Of a DNA stretch of 13,650 bases, positions 1-7,118 are shown in pieces. The DNA is from Sulfurimonas sp. UBA6014 (GTDB lineage: Bacteria > Campylobacterota > Campylobacteria > Campylobacterales > Sulfurimonadaceae). The stretch is taken from assembly GCA_002428085.1 (NCBI GenBank), contig DJAA01000062.1, positions 12,732-26,381 on the forward strand, read 5' to 3'. Under the pieces are notes generated by a model. That model made no database searches and was not told the origin of the DNA. It worked only from the letters and a program-made list of their open reading frames with translations. The position numbers and the translations under genes were made by a program. Positions within the stretch are counted from its first letter, which is position 1. Every line of letters begins with the position of its first letter.

Positions 1-1063
1 CACTCACAAGGGACTCTCCATCAGTTACGATGGTGGGATTGGGTGTTGCATTTAAAATGGAGAGTGCATATTTTTTCTCAAAACTCGTTCTTTGATACAA
101 AAACAAAAGTACGCTAAAAAATAAAATAGTCATAAAAACTAAGATACCAATAAAAATGCCATATTTATAAAAAATATCTTCAAATGTAAAAGAAGGGATA
201 TAGTTATAAGGGGGTATTCTTAATTCTCTTGCCAAAGAGTCTATTTCAGCATAATCCCCTGGAATGGTAAAACCTGCAATAATATCATTCCCTTTTTGAG
301 AATTGTTGTAGCCATAAAGTGCAACGGCGATTTTAGAAACAATATCAACACTTAACTCTTTGGATGCGACAATCGACCATTCAGGGTATAGTGCTGTTGA
401 TATTTTAAGAGGAAAATAGGAAAATTTTTGCTCGTTAATAATGAAAAAATCTTTGCTATCAATCTTTTTTTCCAACTGCATCTCTTCAAAAATACCGCTA
501 CGGATAAACCCTACATCTGCTTTTTTCGTCAAAACTGCCTCAACAACCCCTTCATGTGTTTCACAAGTGAGCATAGATACATCTTTTTCAATATCAACTC
601 CAGCTTTTAAAAATTCCAAAGCTTGTGTCTGATATCCCCCAAGCATTTTTTTGCTTCCAATAGCGAATGTTTTTCCGCGTAACATACTCATTGAGCGCAA
701 ATCTTTTCTCTCTTGAAGGGCGATAATAACGCCTCCAAGATATGGAGTCACTACATCATCATATCGTTTCACAAGCGTTGCGATGGAACCTGTTGTTTTT
801 AGCTGTTTTTGCAAAAAGAGATAGTGAGTAGGATTGGTCGCTATGATGTCGATTTTACCAAGTTTAAGCTCCTCTTCGAGCTCTCTTTGCCCCAGCGGCT
901 TGAGAACAATCTCCATGTTGAGCTCATGCGCGATATGCTTTACCAGAGGCTCGTATTCTTGCACTATTTTATCAGCAGTGCGGTACTTAAAAACACCAAA
1001 AGTGAGAGTTTGCGAATGAAGTATACTTAAAAAAATAAAAAAAAATAAAAAAAATCTTTCCAC
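1..1063 (-). CDS. PhnD-like periplasmic-binding sensor protein, partial (C-terminus beyond left edge)
   Basis: The reading frame is open from a GTG at 1063 to the window edge (354 codons). The start is chosen because GGAG lies 8 bases upstream and the first residues (VERFFLFFFIFLSILHS) form a signal peptide or N-terminal membrane anchor. Residues about 20-285 resemble the phosphate/phosphite/phosphonate binding family (PhnD): TFGVFKYRTADKIV, DIIATNPTHYLFLQ, LRGKTFAIGSKKMLGGYQT and KKADVGFIRSG are typical segments. A membrane helix follows at about 301-323, and the visible end (SILNATPNPTIVTDGESL, about 335-352) looks like the opening of a PAS domain. This order is that of a membrane sensor whose periplasmic domain binds a small ligand. 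The output domain, probably histidine kinase or GGDEF, lies outside the window, so it is inferred. The ligand is unknown. It is divergent from coaBC and has no visible transporter partner here. Confidence is high for the architecture, low for the output type. Confidence 0.85.
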   Translation of the reverse strand, partial: MERFFLFFFIFLSILHSQTLTFGVFKYRTADKIVQEYEPLVKHIAHELNMEIVLKPLGQRELEEELKLGKIDIIATNPTHYLFLQKQLKTTGSIATLVKRYDDVVTPYLGGVIIALQERKDLRSMSMLRGKTFAIGSKKMLGGYQTQALEFLKAGVDIEKDVSMLTCETHEGVVEAVLTKKADVGFIRSGIFEEMQLEKKIDSKDFFIINEQKFSYFPLKISTALYPEWSIVASKELSVDIVSKIAVALYGYNNSQKGNDIIAGFTIPGDYAEIDSLARELRIPPYNYIPSFTFEDIFYKYGIFIGILVFMTILFFSVLLFLYQRTSFEKKYALSILNATPNPTIVTDGESLVS

Positions 1064-1180
1064 GATAAAGACTCCAACTTGCTTGTAAAATAACTCTCTT
1101 TGAAATTAGTTTACCATAAATATAAATTTTGTATTCTAAAAAATTAACTTTATTATCAAAAATTTCTCTTTTTATTACTA

Positions 1181-1203
1181 AATTGCTTTGCTCGCAATGA
1201 CCG
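1181..1203. repeat. Fragment of a dispersed TCATTGCGAG-type repeat
   Basis: Read on the minus strand this stretch contains GTCATTGCGAGCAAAGCAAT, with a 5-base inverted arm (ATTGC at 1182-1186, GCAAT at 1194-1198). The 11-mer CTCGCAATGAC (1191-1201) recurs in the same orientation at 13634-13644. I recall very similar words as scattered intergenic repeats in many bacterial genomes; that is memory, not a search. It lies between two divergent genes, a usual place for such elements. Confidence 0.45.
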
Positions 1204-1223
1204 TCATATGATAAGGAGAAATG

Positions 1224-1286
1224 ATGAAACAATCTCTATTAGAAAAGAAGTCAAATAAAGCTTTTCCTGCTAAAATACATACCTAA
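1224..1286 (+). CDS. Possible 20-residue ORF in the coaBC upstream region
   Basis: A strong ribosome binding site, AAGGAG at 1213-1218, lies five bases before an ATG at 1224 (a second in-frame ATG is at 1221). The ORF encodes MKQSLLEKKSNKAFPAKIHT and stops at 1284-1286, 24 bases before the coaBC start. It could be a leader peptide, the relic of a decayed gene, or chance. Its 3' end coincides with the best promoter candidate for coaBC, which argues against a conserved coding role. No family is recognised. Confidence 0.2.
   Translation: MKQSLLEKKSNKAFPAKIHT
1268..1276 (+). promoter_or_regulatory. Candidate extended -10 promoter element for coaBC
   Basis: TGC-TAAAAT matches the TGn plus TAnAAT form of an extended -10 box. 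Campylobacterota vegetative promoters rely on the -10 region and usually lack a clear -35, and none is seen here. Transcription would start near 1283, giving a leader of about 28 bases with AAGG about 8 bases before the ATG. The same 9-mer occurs at 5827-5835 inside the end of truA, so chance occurrence in this AT-rich sequence is possible. Confidence 0.4.
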
Positions 1287-1310
1287 AAAGATACAATAAA
1301 AGGCACAACC

Positions 1311-2579
1311 ATGCTTATCCCATCAGATTTATTGAAAAACAAAAAAATTTTACTCGGTGTAACTGGCTCTATTGCCATCTACAAATCTTTAGAGCTCGTT
1401 CGGTTGTTTGTAAAAGCAGGAGCGGAGGTTAAAGTGGTCATGAGTGAATCTGCGAAAAAATTTATCACTCCACTTACTTTTGAGACACTCACCTCAAACA
1501 AAGTCCTTGATGATACAAATGAGTCTTGGGCAGAGGGGCACAACCATATACAAACGACTCAGTGGGCGGATTTATTTGTCATAGCACCTGCGACTGCAAA
1601 CACTATCGGCAAACTTGCAAATGGCATCGCTGATACCATGTTGCTCCAATGTGCTTTGGCATTTGCTCACCTAAAGATTTTAGCACCCTCAGCAAATACA
1701 AATATGATACACCATCCCATTACTCAGGCAAACTTGAAAATGCTCGCTATCGCAAACTACGATATTGTAGAGACACAAAAAAAAGAGCTTGCTTGTAAAA
1801 CTGAAGGCGATGGGGCGATGGCTGAGCCTATCAACATTTTTTGGCAATCTGCAAGAGCCCTTTTAAGGGAAGATTTTTGGCATGAAAGAATGGTGATAGT
1901 CACAGGTGGCGGCACGGTTGAAAAGATAGACGAAGTTCGCTACCTCTCAAACTTTTCCAGTGGTAAAATGGCCTCAAGCCTAGCCGTAGCGCTGTACTGC
2001 AAAGGGGCAGATGTCAACCTGATTGCAACGAAATTTGCCACGCAGCTGCCTAAAAAAATCCACACCATCGCGGTCACAAACACACAAGAGATGTTTGAGT
2101 ATCTTAGCGCATCTATCCGCATCGCAAAAAAAGGAAAACTCTCCAAAGCGACACTTATAAACGATGAACATATCCACCTCATTCAAAAAAAACCCTACCT
2201 TTTCATGGCTGCAGCAGTGAGTGATTACATACCCGAATTTACACAAAGCGGCAAACTTAAAAAAGAGTCTCTTGGAGAAAAGTTTGATTTGAGTCTGAAA
2301 AAAAATATTGACATTTTAAGCGCTATCGATAAAGAGGGGATTGTAACTGTCGGATTCAAGGCAGAGATAAACGAGTTTCATGCCATTGCCAATGCCTCAG
2401 AGATGCTTAGAGCTAAAAATCTTGACGCAGTGTGTTTAAATCTCCTCAAAGATTCTTCTGATTTTGGAAGTGATACTAATATGATAGAATTCATCACAAG
2501 TGAACAAGTAGAACCTATTGCTTATGCTAGTAAACTTGAGGTCTCTTTTGGTATTTTAGCGTTAGCAAAGCGTTTATAA
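1311..2579 (+). CDS. coaBC: Bifunctional phosphopantothenoylcysteine decarboxylase / phosphopantothenate-cysteine ligase
   Basis: Cytosolic flavoprotein making 4'-phosphopantetheine for coenzyme A: the C-terminal CoaB half joins cysteine to 4'-phosphopantothenate using CTP, and the N-terminal CoaC half decarboxylates the product. CoaC, about residues 1-190, shows the FMN-binding GVTGSIAIYKS (16-26), the active-site histidine in HIQTTQWAD (H79), APATANTIGKLANGIADTML (92-111), the substrate asparagine in PSANTNM (N129) and the cysteine of LACKTEGDGAMAEP (C162). CoaB, about 193-422, shows VTGGGTVEKIDEVRYLSNFSSGKMA (in parts, 197-221), AAAVSDYIP (300-308), KLKK (315-318) and VGFKAE (347-352). The length, 422, is slightly above the E. 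coli 406; a lysine-rich stretch at about 268-295 before AAAVSDY looks like an insertion. First gene of a five-gene plus-strand operon. SD is modest (AAGG). Identification is secure. Confidence 0.96.
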   Translation: MLIPSDLLKNKKILLGVTGSIAIYKSLELVRLFVKAGAEVKVVMSESAKKFITPLTFETLTSNKVLDDTNESWAEGHNHIQTTQWADLFVIAPATANTIGKLANGIADTMLLQCALAFAHLKILAPSANTNMIHHPITQANLKMLAIANYDIVETQKKELACKTEGDGAMAEPINIFWQSARALLREDFWHERMVIVTGGGTVEKIDEVRYLSNFSSGKMASSLAVALYCKGADVNLIATKFATQLPKKIHTIAVTNTQEMFEYLSASIRIAKKGKLSKATLINDEHIHLIQKKPYLFMAAAVSDYIPEFTQSGKLKKESLGEKFDLSLKKNIDILSAIDKEGIVTVGFKAEINEFHAIANASEMLRAKNLDAVCLNLLKDSSDFGSDTNMIEFITSEQVEPIAYASKLEVSFGILALAKRL

Positions 2580-2615
2580 GTTAAAAAAACGGGTTGAAAA
2601 TATTTTGGAAAATCT

Positions 2616-3293
2616 ATGAATAAAGCAAAACATATTGCCATCATCATGGACGGCAATGGCCGTTGGGCTGAGGCTCAAGGCAAATCAAGAGTCAAAGGGC
2701 ATGAAGCGGGAGCAAAAGTTGTCAAAGAGATTACAACATATTGCTCAAACGACAAAGAGATACAAAGGCTCACACTCTACGCATTTTCAACAGAAAACTG
2801 GAAAAGACCTCGCTTGGAAGTTGAGTTTTTGATGAAGCTTTTAGAGAGTTACCTCAAAAATGAACTTCCATCGTACCTAGAAAACAATGTCCGATTTGAA
2901 CCTATTGGCGACATGAGGGCTTTTTCAAAATCACTCCAAAAAACGATACAAGAAATTGAAGAAAAAACAGCTCATTGTGATGGACTCATACAATCTTTGG
3001 CGTTGAACTATGGCGCGCATGATGAGATTTTACGTGCTATGAATAAGATGAAAAATACACAAGGGGATATCACTGAGGCCATGCTCTTCAATGCACTTGA
3101 CTGTAACCATGATGTTGATTTGCTTATTCGTACAGGGGGAGATCACAGACTTTCAAACTTTCTACTTTGGCAAGCTGCCTATGCGGAGCTTTTCTTTGTA
3201 GATACTTTATGGCCTGATTTTACAACCAACGATCTCGAAAACATCATCAAAAAATTTACAAAAATAGAACGCCGCTTTGGAGGACTGAAATGA
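2616..3293 (+). CDS. uppS: Undecaprenyl (isoprenyl) diphosphate synthase
   Basis: cis-Prenyltransferase that adds isopentenyl diphosphate units to farnesyl diphosphate, making the C55 lipid carrier for peptidoglycan and LPS O-chain synthesis; cytosolic, membrane-associated. The 225 residues carry the family signatures in order: HIAIIMDGNGRWA (6-18) with the essential Mg/pyrophosphate aspartate D12, GHEAGAK, LTLYAFSTENWKRP, and RTGGDHRLSNFLLWQAAYAE near the C-terminus (about 182-201) followed by LWPDF. The usual Glu of the RxGGE motif is Asp here, a conservative change. Length is normal to slightly short. GGA lies about 8 bases before the ATG. It starts 36 bases after coaBC and its stop overlaps the next start by four bases (ATGA), so translational coupling is likely. 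Confidence 0.96.
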   Translation: MNKAKHIAIIMDGNGRWAEAQGKSRVKGHEAGAKVVKEITTYCSNDKEIQRLTLYAFSTENWKRPRLEVEFLMKLLESYLKNELPSYLENNVRFEPIGDMRAFSKSLQKTIQEIEEKTAHCDGLIQSLALNYGAHDEILRAMNKMKNTQGDITEAMLFNALDCNHDVDLLIRTGGDHRLSNFLLWQAAYAELFFVDTLWPDFTTNDLENIIKKFTKIERRFGGLK

Positions 3294-4111
3294 TAGAACA
3301 ACTTCTTATCGCCTTTGTGTTTGGAGCCGTTATCGGCTCTTTTTTAAATGTTGTCATTTTGCGAATTCCCAAAGATGAGAGCATATTATTTCCAGCTTCT
3401 CACTGCTTTGCATGTCAAAGCAAGCTAAAACCATGGCATAACATTCCTCTTCTTTCGTGGATATTTTTACGAGGTCAATGCTCTTTTTGTCACTCTAAAA
3501 TATCTCTGCAATATCCTCTTGTAGAACTCTCTTCAGGTTTGATTTTTGTTGTGTTGGCTTTAAAATTTGGCATCTCTCTGCCTGTATTTTTTATAGCTTT
3601 AAGCTTTTTGATGCTCTTAGCCCTCTCACTTATAGACTTTAAATACAAAATGGTCCCAGACTCTCTCAATCTACTTGCGCTTGTATTTGCTATTTTAGGA
3701 GCTTGGAGCCTTGGCGGCTTGTTTGCAAATTTTCATCATGCACTCATCTTTGCAGGGGGTTTTACGCTGCTTCGATTTGCCCTCTCATACATTCTTACCG
3801 CTTCTGCTCACAATGAGGCGAAAAAAAATGTCACTTCATGGAGTAAAAACTATCACACTTACCCTTTTATTGAAGCACTCGGCGAGGGAGATATCATGGT
3901 GGCTGCTACGATGGGCGCTTTACTTGGGATTCCCCTCACGCTTGTGGCGATTTTTTTATCTGCGGTTTTGGCTCTGCCTGTGATGCTTTTTCTCAAAGGG
4001 AGTTCAAAAGAGGATAAAACAGTCCCTTTTGTCCCTTTTTTAGCGCTCTCTACTTTTTTGGTCTATCTATTTGATAGCCCTATTTTAAGCTATATTGAGG
4101 CAAATTACTAA
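3290..4111 (+). CDS. pilD: Type IV prepilin peptidase / N-methyltransferase (A24 family)
   Basis: Inner-membrane aspartyl protease that removes the leader from prepilins or type II secretion pseudopilins and usually methylates the new N-terminus. The N-terminal domain has GSFLNVVILRIP (16-27) and the zinc-type cysteines C39-x2-C42 and C64-x2-C67, the marks of the bifunctional form. The catalytic aspartates are visible: D116 in SLIDFKYKMVPD and D201 in GEGDIMVAATMG. VPFVPFLALS (245-254) matches the family's PFxPFL segment. Several hydrophobic helices fill the rest (8-25, 84-115, 124-140, 149-170, 203-236, 248-262). The length of 273 is standard. GGAGG lies six bases before the ATG, which overlaps the uppS stop. 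No pilin gene is in the window, so the substrates are encoded elsewhere. Confidence 0.95.
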   Translation: MIEQLLIAFVFGAVIGSFLNVVILRIPKDESILFPASHCFACQSKLKPWHNIPLLSWIFLRGQCSFCHSKISLQYPLVELSSGLIFVVLALKFGISLPVFFIALSFLMLLALSLIDFKYKMVPDSLNLLALVFAILGAWSLGGLFANFHHALIFAGGFTLLRFALSYILTASAHNEAKKNVTSWSKNYHTYPFIEALGEGDIMVAATMGALLGIPLTLVAIFLSAVLALPVMLFLKGSSKEDKTVPFVPFLALSTFLVYLFDSPILSYIEANY

Positions 4112-4114
4112 CCC

Positions 4115-5134
4115 ATGGATAGACTTAGAAAATATATTATCAGCAATCTTTCGTTTTTATTTTTATCTATTTTTTTGCCCCTTTTTGCGATTGCTTCTGT
4201 CGTTTTTCTCATCAAACTTGCAACGTATACTGCAGTTATTCAGCTCTCTGCTTGGGAGATGTCTAAGCTTTACTTTTTCATTTTACCTGAGATTTTGTTC
4301 TACACTCTCCCTATTACTTTTTTTATAGCAGCAACTCTTGCTATTTTTAAACTCTCCACCGATAACGAAATAGTTGTTTTATTTTCACTAGGCATTCATC
4401 CAAACTTCATCATCAAAACGCTTTTAAGACCCGCACTTTTACTCTCTCTTTTACTGAGTTTTGATTTTTTTATCCTCTTTCCTCATGCGACGGTTCTCTC
4501 GAGTAACTTTGTCTCTTATAAAAAAAGTGAAGCAAAGTTTAACCTCTCTGCTTCCGAGTTTGGGCACAGTTTTGGAGACTGGCTCCTTTATGTCGGCTCA
4601 AGCAATCCCGATGGAACGTTTGGAGATATTTTTTTATTTAACAAAAATACAGATGAAGAGATTCTCATCGGTGCAAAAAAAGGACAAATCATCAACGATG
4701 GGGGGATTTTAAGACTAGAACTCACCAAAGGGGAAGGATATATCTACTCCAAAGAGAAATTTTCACAAATCAATTTTGAACGTATGCGCATCAATGACAC
4801 GTTAACGACCGATCTCACACAGTACAAAACACCTCTACAATATTGGCAATCAGAGGATAGAAAAGAGAGTAAAAGACATATGCTCATCACCGATATTTTG
4901 CTGAGTATATTTCCCGTTTTGAGTCTTTTTTTGGTTGTAAGTATCGGAGTTGTTCACATCAGACACCAAAAAGGACGGGTCTATTTATACCTTTTTTTAA
5001 GTGTGGTGATTTACTATGGCGCTACTTTAGGTCTGCAAAAAATCTTCGTATTTTATACCATCCCATTGGTGGCTCTTACTTGGCTTGTCTTAACTTATAC
5101 CCTCTACAGAAAAAAAATAGTTGCAAGATTTTAG
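4115..5134 (+). CDS. LptF/LptG (YjgP/YjgQ) family LPS export permease
   Basis: Predicted transmembrane half of the LptB2FG complex, which extracts lipopolysaccharide from the outer leaflet of the inner membrane and passes it to the periplasmic bridge. The layout fits the family: three N-terminal helices (about 11-34, 52-79, 98-124), a soluble periplasmic jellyroll domain (about 125-250) and three C-terminal helices (about 257-281, 288-303, 312-332). TDNEIVVLFSLGIHPNFII (82-100) is the typical coupling-helix region after helix 2. The 339 residues are slightly short for the family. Sequence alone does not separate LptF from LptG. It starts three bases after pilD with no close SD (GAGG about 14 bases upstream) and ends directly against the truA ATG, so coupling with both neighbours is likely. 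I recall the same permease-truA adjacency in Helicobacter. Confidence 0.9.
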   Translation: MDRLRKYIISNLSFLFLSIFLPLFAIASVVFLIKLATYTAVIQLSAWEMSKLYFFILPEILFYTLPITFFIAATLAIFKLSTDNEIVVLFSLGIHPNFIIKTLLRPALLLSLLLSFDFFILFPHATVLSSNFVSYKKSEAKFNLSASEFGHSFGDWLLYVGSSNPDGTFGDIFLFNKNTDEEILIGAKKGQIINDGGILRLELTKGEGYIYSKEKFSQINFERMRINDTLTTDLTQYKTPLQYWQSEDRKESKRHMLITDILLSIFPVLSLFLVVSIGVVHIRHQKGRVYLYLFLSVVIYYGATLGLQKIFVFYTIPLVALTWLVLTYTLYRKKIVARF

Positions 5135-5845
5135 ATGCGTTACGCCCTCACTCTTGCCTATAATGGCACTTTATTTTTAGGCTCGCAAATTCAAAAAGAG
5201 TCTAAAAATACTGTTTTTGGAAATCTAGAACATGCTCTGTTGCAACTTGGCATCGACTCAAAAGTGATAGCCTCAGGACGAACGGACAAAGGGGTTCATG
5301 CGAGCGCGCAAGTGTGCCATTTTGATGTGCCAGAGTTTTGGAACGACACAACAAAACTTCAAAAAGCCCTTCAGCATATGCTCCCTTCTTCTATACAAAT
5401 AAAACATATCAAGGCCGTAGATAAGCACTTTCATGCCAGATATAGTGCCAAAAAACGGCTTTACAGATATATCTTAAAAAAAGAAAAAAGCAACCCATTT
5501 CTCCATGACATCGTCACTTTTGTAGAAGAGTTCGATTTTGTAAAAATCCAAAAAAATATCCAACTCTTTGTGGGCGAACACGATTTTCAATATTTTATGA
5601 AAACAGGAAGCGACAACAACTCGAGCGTGCGAATCATTTACAAAGCTTTTGCCTATGAATACAAAGGCTACACCGTTTTAACTTTTGAAGCAAATGGATT
5701 TTTAAGAAGCCAAATTCGCCTCATGGTTGCAGCCCTTTTAGATTTTTCAAGCCAAGAGATACAAGAACAACTCTCAAGAGTAAAACAGCACAAGCTAAAA
5801 CCTGCACCAAGCAACGGGCTTTATCTTGCTAAAATAAAGTATTAG
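5135..5845 (+). CDS. truA: tRNA pseudouridine(38-40) synthase
   Basis: Isomerises uridines 38-40 in the anticodon arm of tRNAs to pseudouridine; cytosolic. The 236 residues show the catalytic motif SGRTDKGVHASAQV with nucleophile D51, then ARYSAKKRLYRYIL (about 106-119), GEHDFQYFMKTGSD in the middle (about 146-159), and NGFLRSQIRLMVAALLDF towards the end, all in the order of the TruA family. The N-terminal YDGTxFxGWQ pattern is relaxed to YNGTLFLGSQ. The ATG abuts the TAG of the permease gene and no strong ribosome binding site is visible, which fits translation coupled to the upstream gene. It is the last gene of the coaBC operon as judged by spacing; a 59-base gap with a hairpin follows. 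Confidence 0.95.
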   Translation: MRYALTLAYNGTLFLGSQIQKESKNTVFGNLEHALLQLGIDSKVIASGRTDKGVHASAQVCHFDVPEFWNDTTKLQKALQHMLPSSIQIKHIKAVDKHFHARYSAKKRLYRYILKKEKSNPFLHDIVTFVEEFDFVKIQKNIQLFVGEHDFQYFMKTGSDNNSSVRIIYKAFAYEYKGYTVLTFEANGFLRSQIRLMVAALLDFSSQEIQEQLSRVKQHKLKPAPSNGLYLAKIKY

Positions 5846-5863
5846 ATAAGATAAGTTTATGTT

Positions 5864-5891
5864 ACGCACTAAAACGAACATATTCGTTTTA
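5864..5891. repeat. Palindrome with ACGCACT head, copy 1 (between truA and the EAL-HDOD gene)
   Basis: ACGCACT (5864-5870) runs into a perfect 9-base inverted repeat, TAAAACGAA (5870-5878) and TTCGTTTTA (5883-5891), with a CATA loop. The head plus left arm, ACGCACTAAAACGAAC, matches 14 of 16 bases at 12328-12343 (copy 2), and the two differences are compensated in the opposite arm. It ends exactly where the AAAGGA ribosome binding site of the next gene begins (5891-5896). It might weakly terminate truA transcription, but no T-run follows beyond the stem itself. Confidence 0.6.
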
Positions 5892-5904
5892 AAGGATACA
5901 AAAA

Positions 5905-7116
5905 ATGGAAATCATTACTATCACAAAACAAAAAATATTTGACAATAAAAATCACGTCTATGCTTATGAACTTCTTTTCAAAGATGCCATGCAAAACACA
6001 ACAGGATTTTCAGCGACTCTTAAAGAGGTCTCGCAACTCATCATAAACTCTATCACAAATAAAGAGCTCAGTGCCCTCTTAGGTCCAAAAGTTCTCGCAT
6101 TTGTCAACGTTGATGAGGCTACTTTATCCAAAGGTATTTTAGATGTTTTAGATAAAGATAGATTTATTTTAAACATCCCAGAAGATATCGACTTATCTGA
6201 AAAAGTGCTAGCAAAGCTTATTCAGTATAAAAAAAGAGGGTTTAAACTCTCTCTTGAACATTTTGATTCGAGTGCTGCTATGCTTATGAAATTTAGCAGA
6301 TTGTTTAATTTTATTGATATCATAAAAATGGACATAGCTCTCTCTGAGCCAGAAAATCTTGAAAAAGTGATGGCAAAATTTAAAAATACCCATGTGCAAC
6401 TCTTAGCTGAAAATATTGAAACCAAAGAAGATTTGAAAAATTATCAGGCGATGGGCTTTGACTATTTTCAAGGCTATTTTTTGGATACCCCCCAAGAGAT
6501 AGAGATTGTGGGTTCCAAAGAGCCTGCACAGTTTATTATTTTGCAATTGATAAAAATCATCAAAGATGACAATACAACCGAAAAGCTTGAAGCTTTTATA
6601 AAAAGACAGCCCGATTTATCTTTCAAACTTGTGCAGTTTTTTAACCAATCCAAAAAATTTAATGTCTCCATAGAATCCCTCATGCAAGTCATCACTTTAA
6701 TGGGCAGAGAGAAGCTCTTAAGATGGTTGCTTGTCTATTTGTACTCAGAAGTCTCAAAAAACCCCGCCTCAGAAACCATCCTAGCACTTGCCCTTAAAAG
6801 AGCGCAAAGGATGGAAGCAGATGCCGATGCTCGCAACAAAGACAAAGCGTATCTCGCTGGAATGTTCTCCATGCTTGGGTCTATTTTCGAGACAGATATC
6901 AAAGATTTGATGAATCACATACAGATGGACAGTGACATTACCGCGTTAGTTTTAGAAAAAAAAGGGATTTTTGCAGGGTCCCTTATGCGAGCTGAACAGG
7001 CAGAAAAAGATTATCTCAAAAAAATCATGCTTGCAAATTTCGACAAACTCAGTGCGAGCAATCTTATCTCTACCCTTGAAAGTGGGGGCGTCGATATTGA
7101 TAAGACAAAGCTCTAA
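5905..7116 (+). CDS. EAL-HDOD (YuxH-type) signalling protein with degenerate EAL domain
   Basis: Cytosolic signalling protein of 403 residues. Residues 1-195 are an EAL-like fold: the opening TKQKIFDNKNHVYAYELLF has ELL in place of EAL (E22), and IIKMD (about 139-143), LAENIET (167-173) and FDYFQGYFLDTP (185-196) match later EAL motifs. The DDFG loop that binds catalytic metal is replaced by EHFD (118-121), so c-di-GMP hydrolysis is unlikely; it may bind the nucleotide or be a pure adaptor. Residues about 200-395 are an HDOD domain (QFIILQLIKIIKDD, FIKRQPDLSFKLVQFFNQ, LMGREKLLRWLLVYLYS). I know of this architecture in regulators of motility, biofilm and stress responses in several phyla. A good AAAGGA lies 8 bases before the ATG. 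It follows truA by 59 bases and may be co-transcribed or use its own promoter; TGCTAAAAT at 5827-5835 is a weak candidate. Confidence 0.88.
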   Translation: MEIITITKQKIFDNKNHVYAYELLFKDAMQNTTGFSATLKEVSQLIINSITNKELSALLGPKVLAFVNVDEATLSKGILDVLDKDRFILNIPEDIDLSEKVLAKLIQYKKRGFKLSLEHFDSSAAMLMKFSRLFNFIDIIKMDIALSEPENLEKVMAKFKNTHVQLLAENIETKEDLKNYQAMGFDYFQGYFLDTPQEIEIVGSKEPAQFIILQLIKIIKDDNTTEKLEAFIKRQPDLSFKLVQFFNQSKKFNVSIESLMQVITLMGREKLLRWLLVYLYSEVSKNPASETILALALKRAQRMEADADARNKDKAYLAGMFSMLGSIFETDIKDLMNHIQMDSDITALVLEKKGIFAGSLMRAEQAEKDYLKKIMLANFDKLSASNLISTLESGGVDIDKTKL

Positions 7117-7118
7117 CC

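Noticed and set aside
987..1232. An 81-codon minus-strand frame crossing the sensor gene start
   Set aside because: It overlaps the sensor in another frame, is rich in Phe, Tyr and Lys as expected for AT-rich non-coding sequence, and the sensor GTG with GGAG explains the region better.
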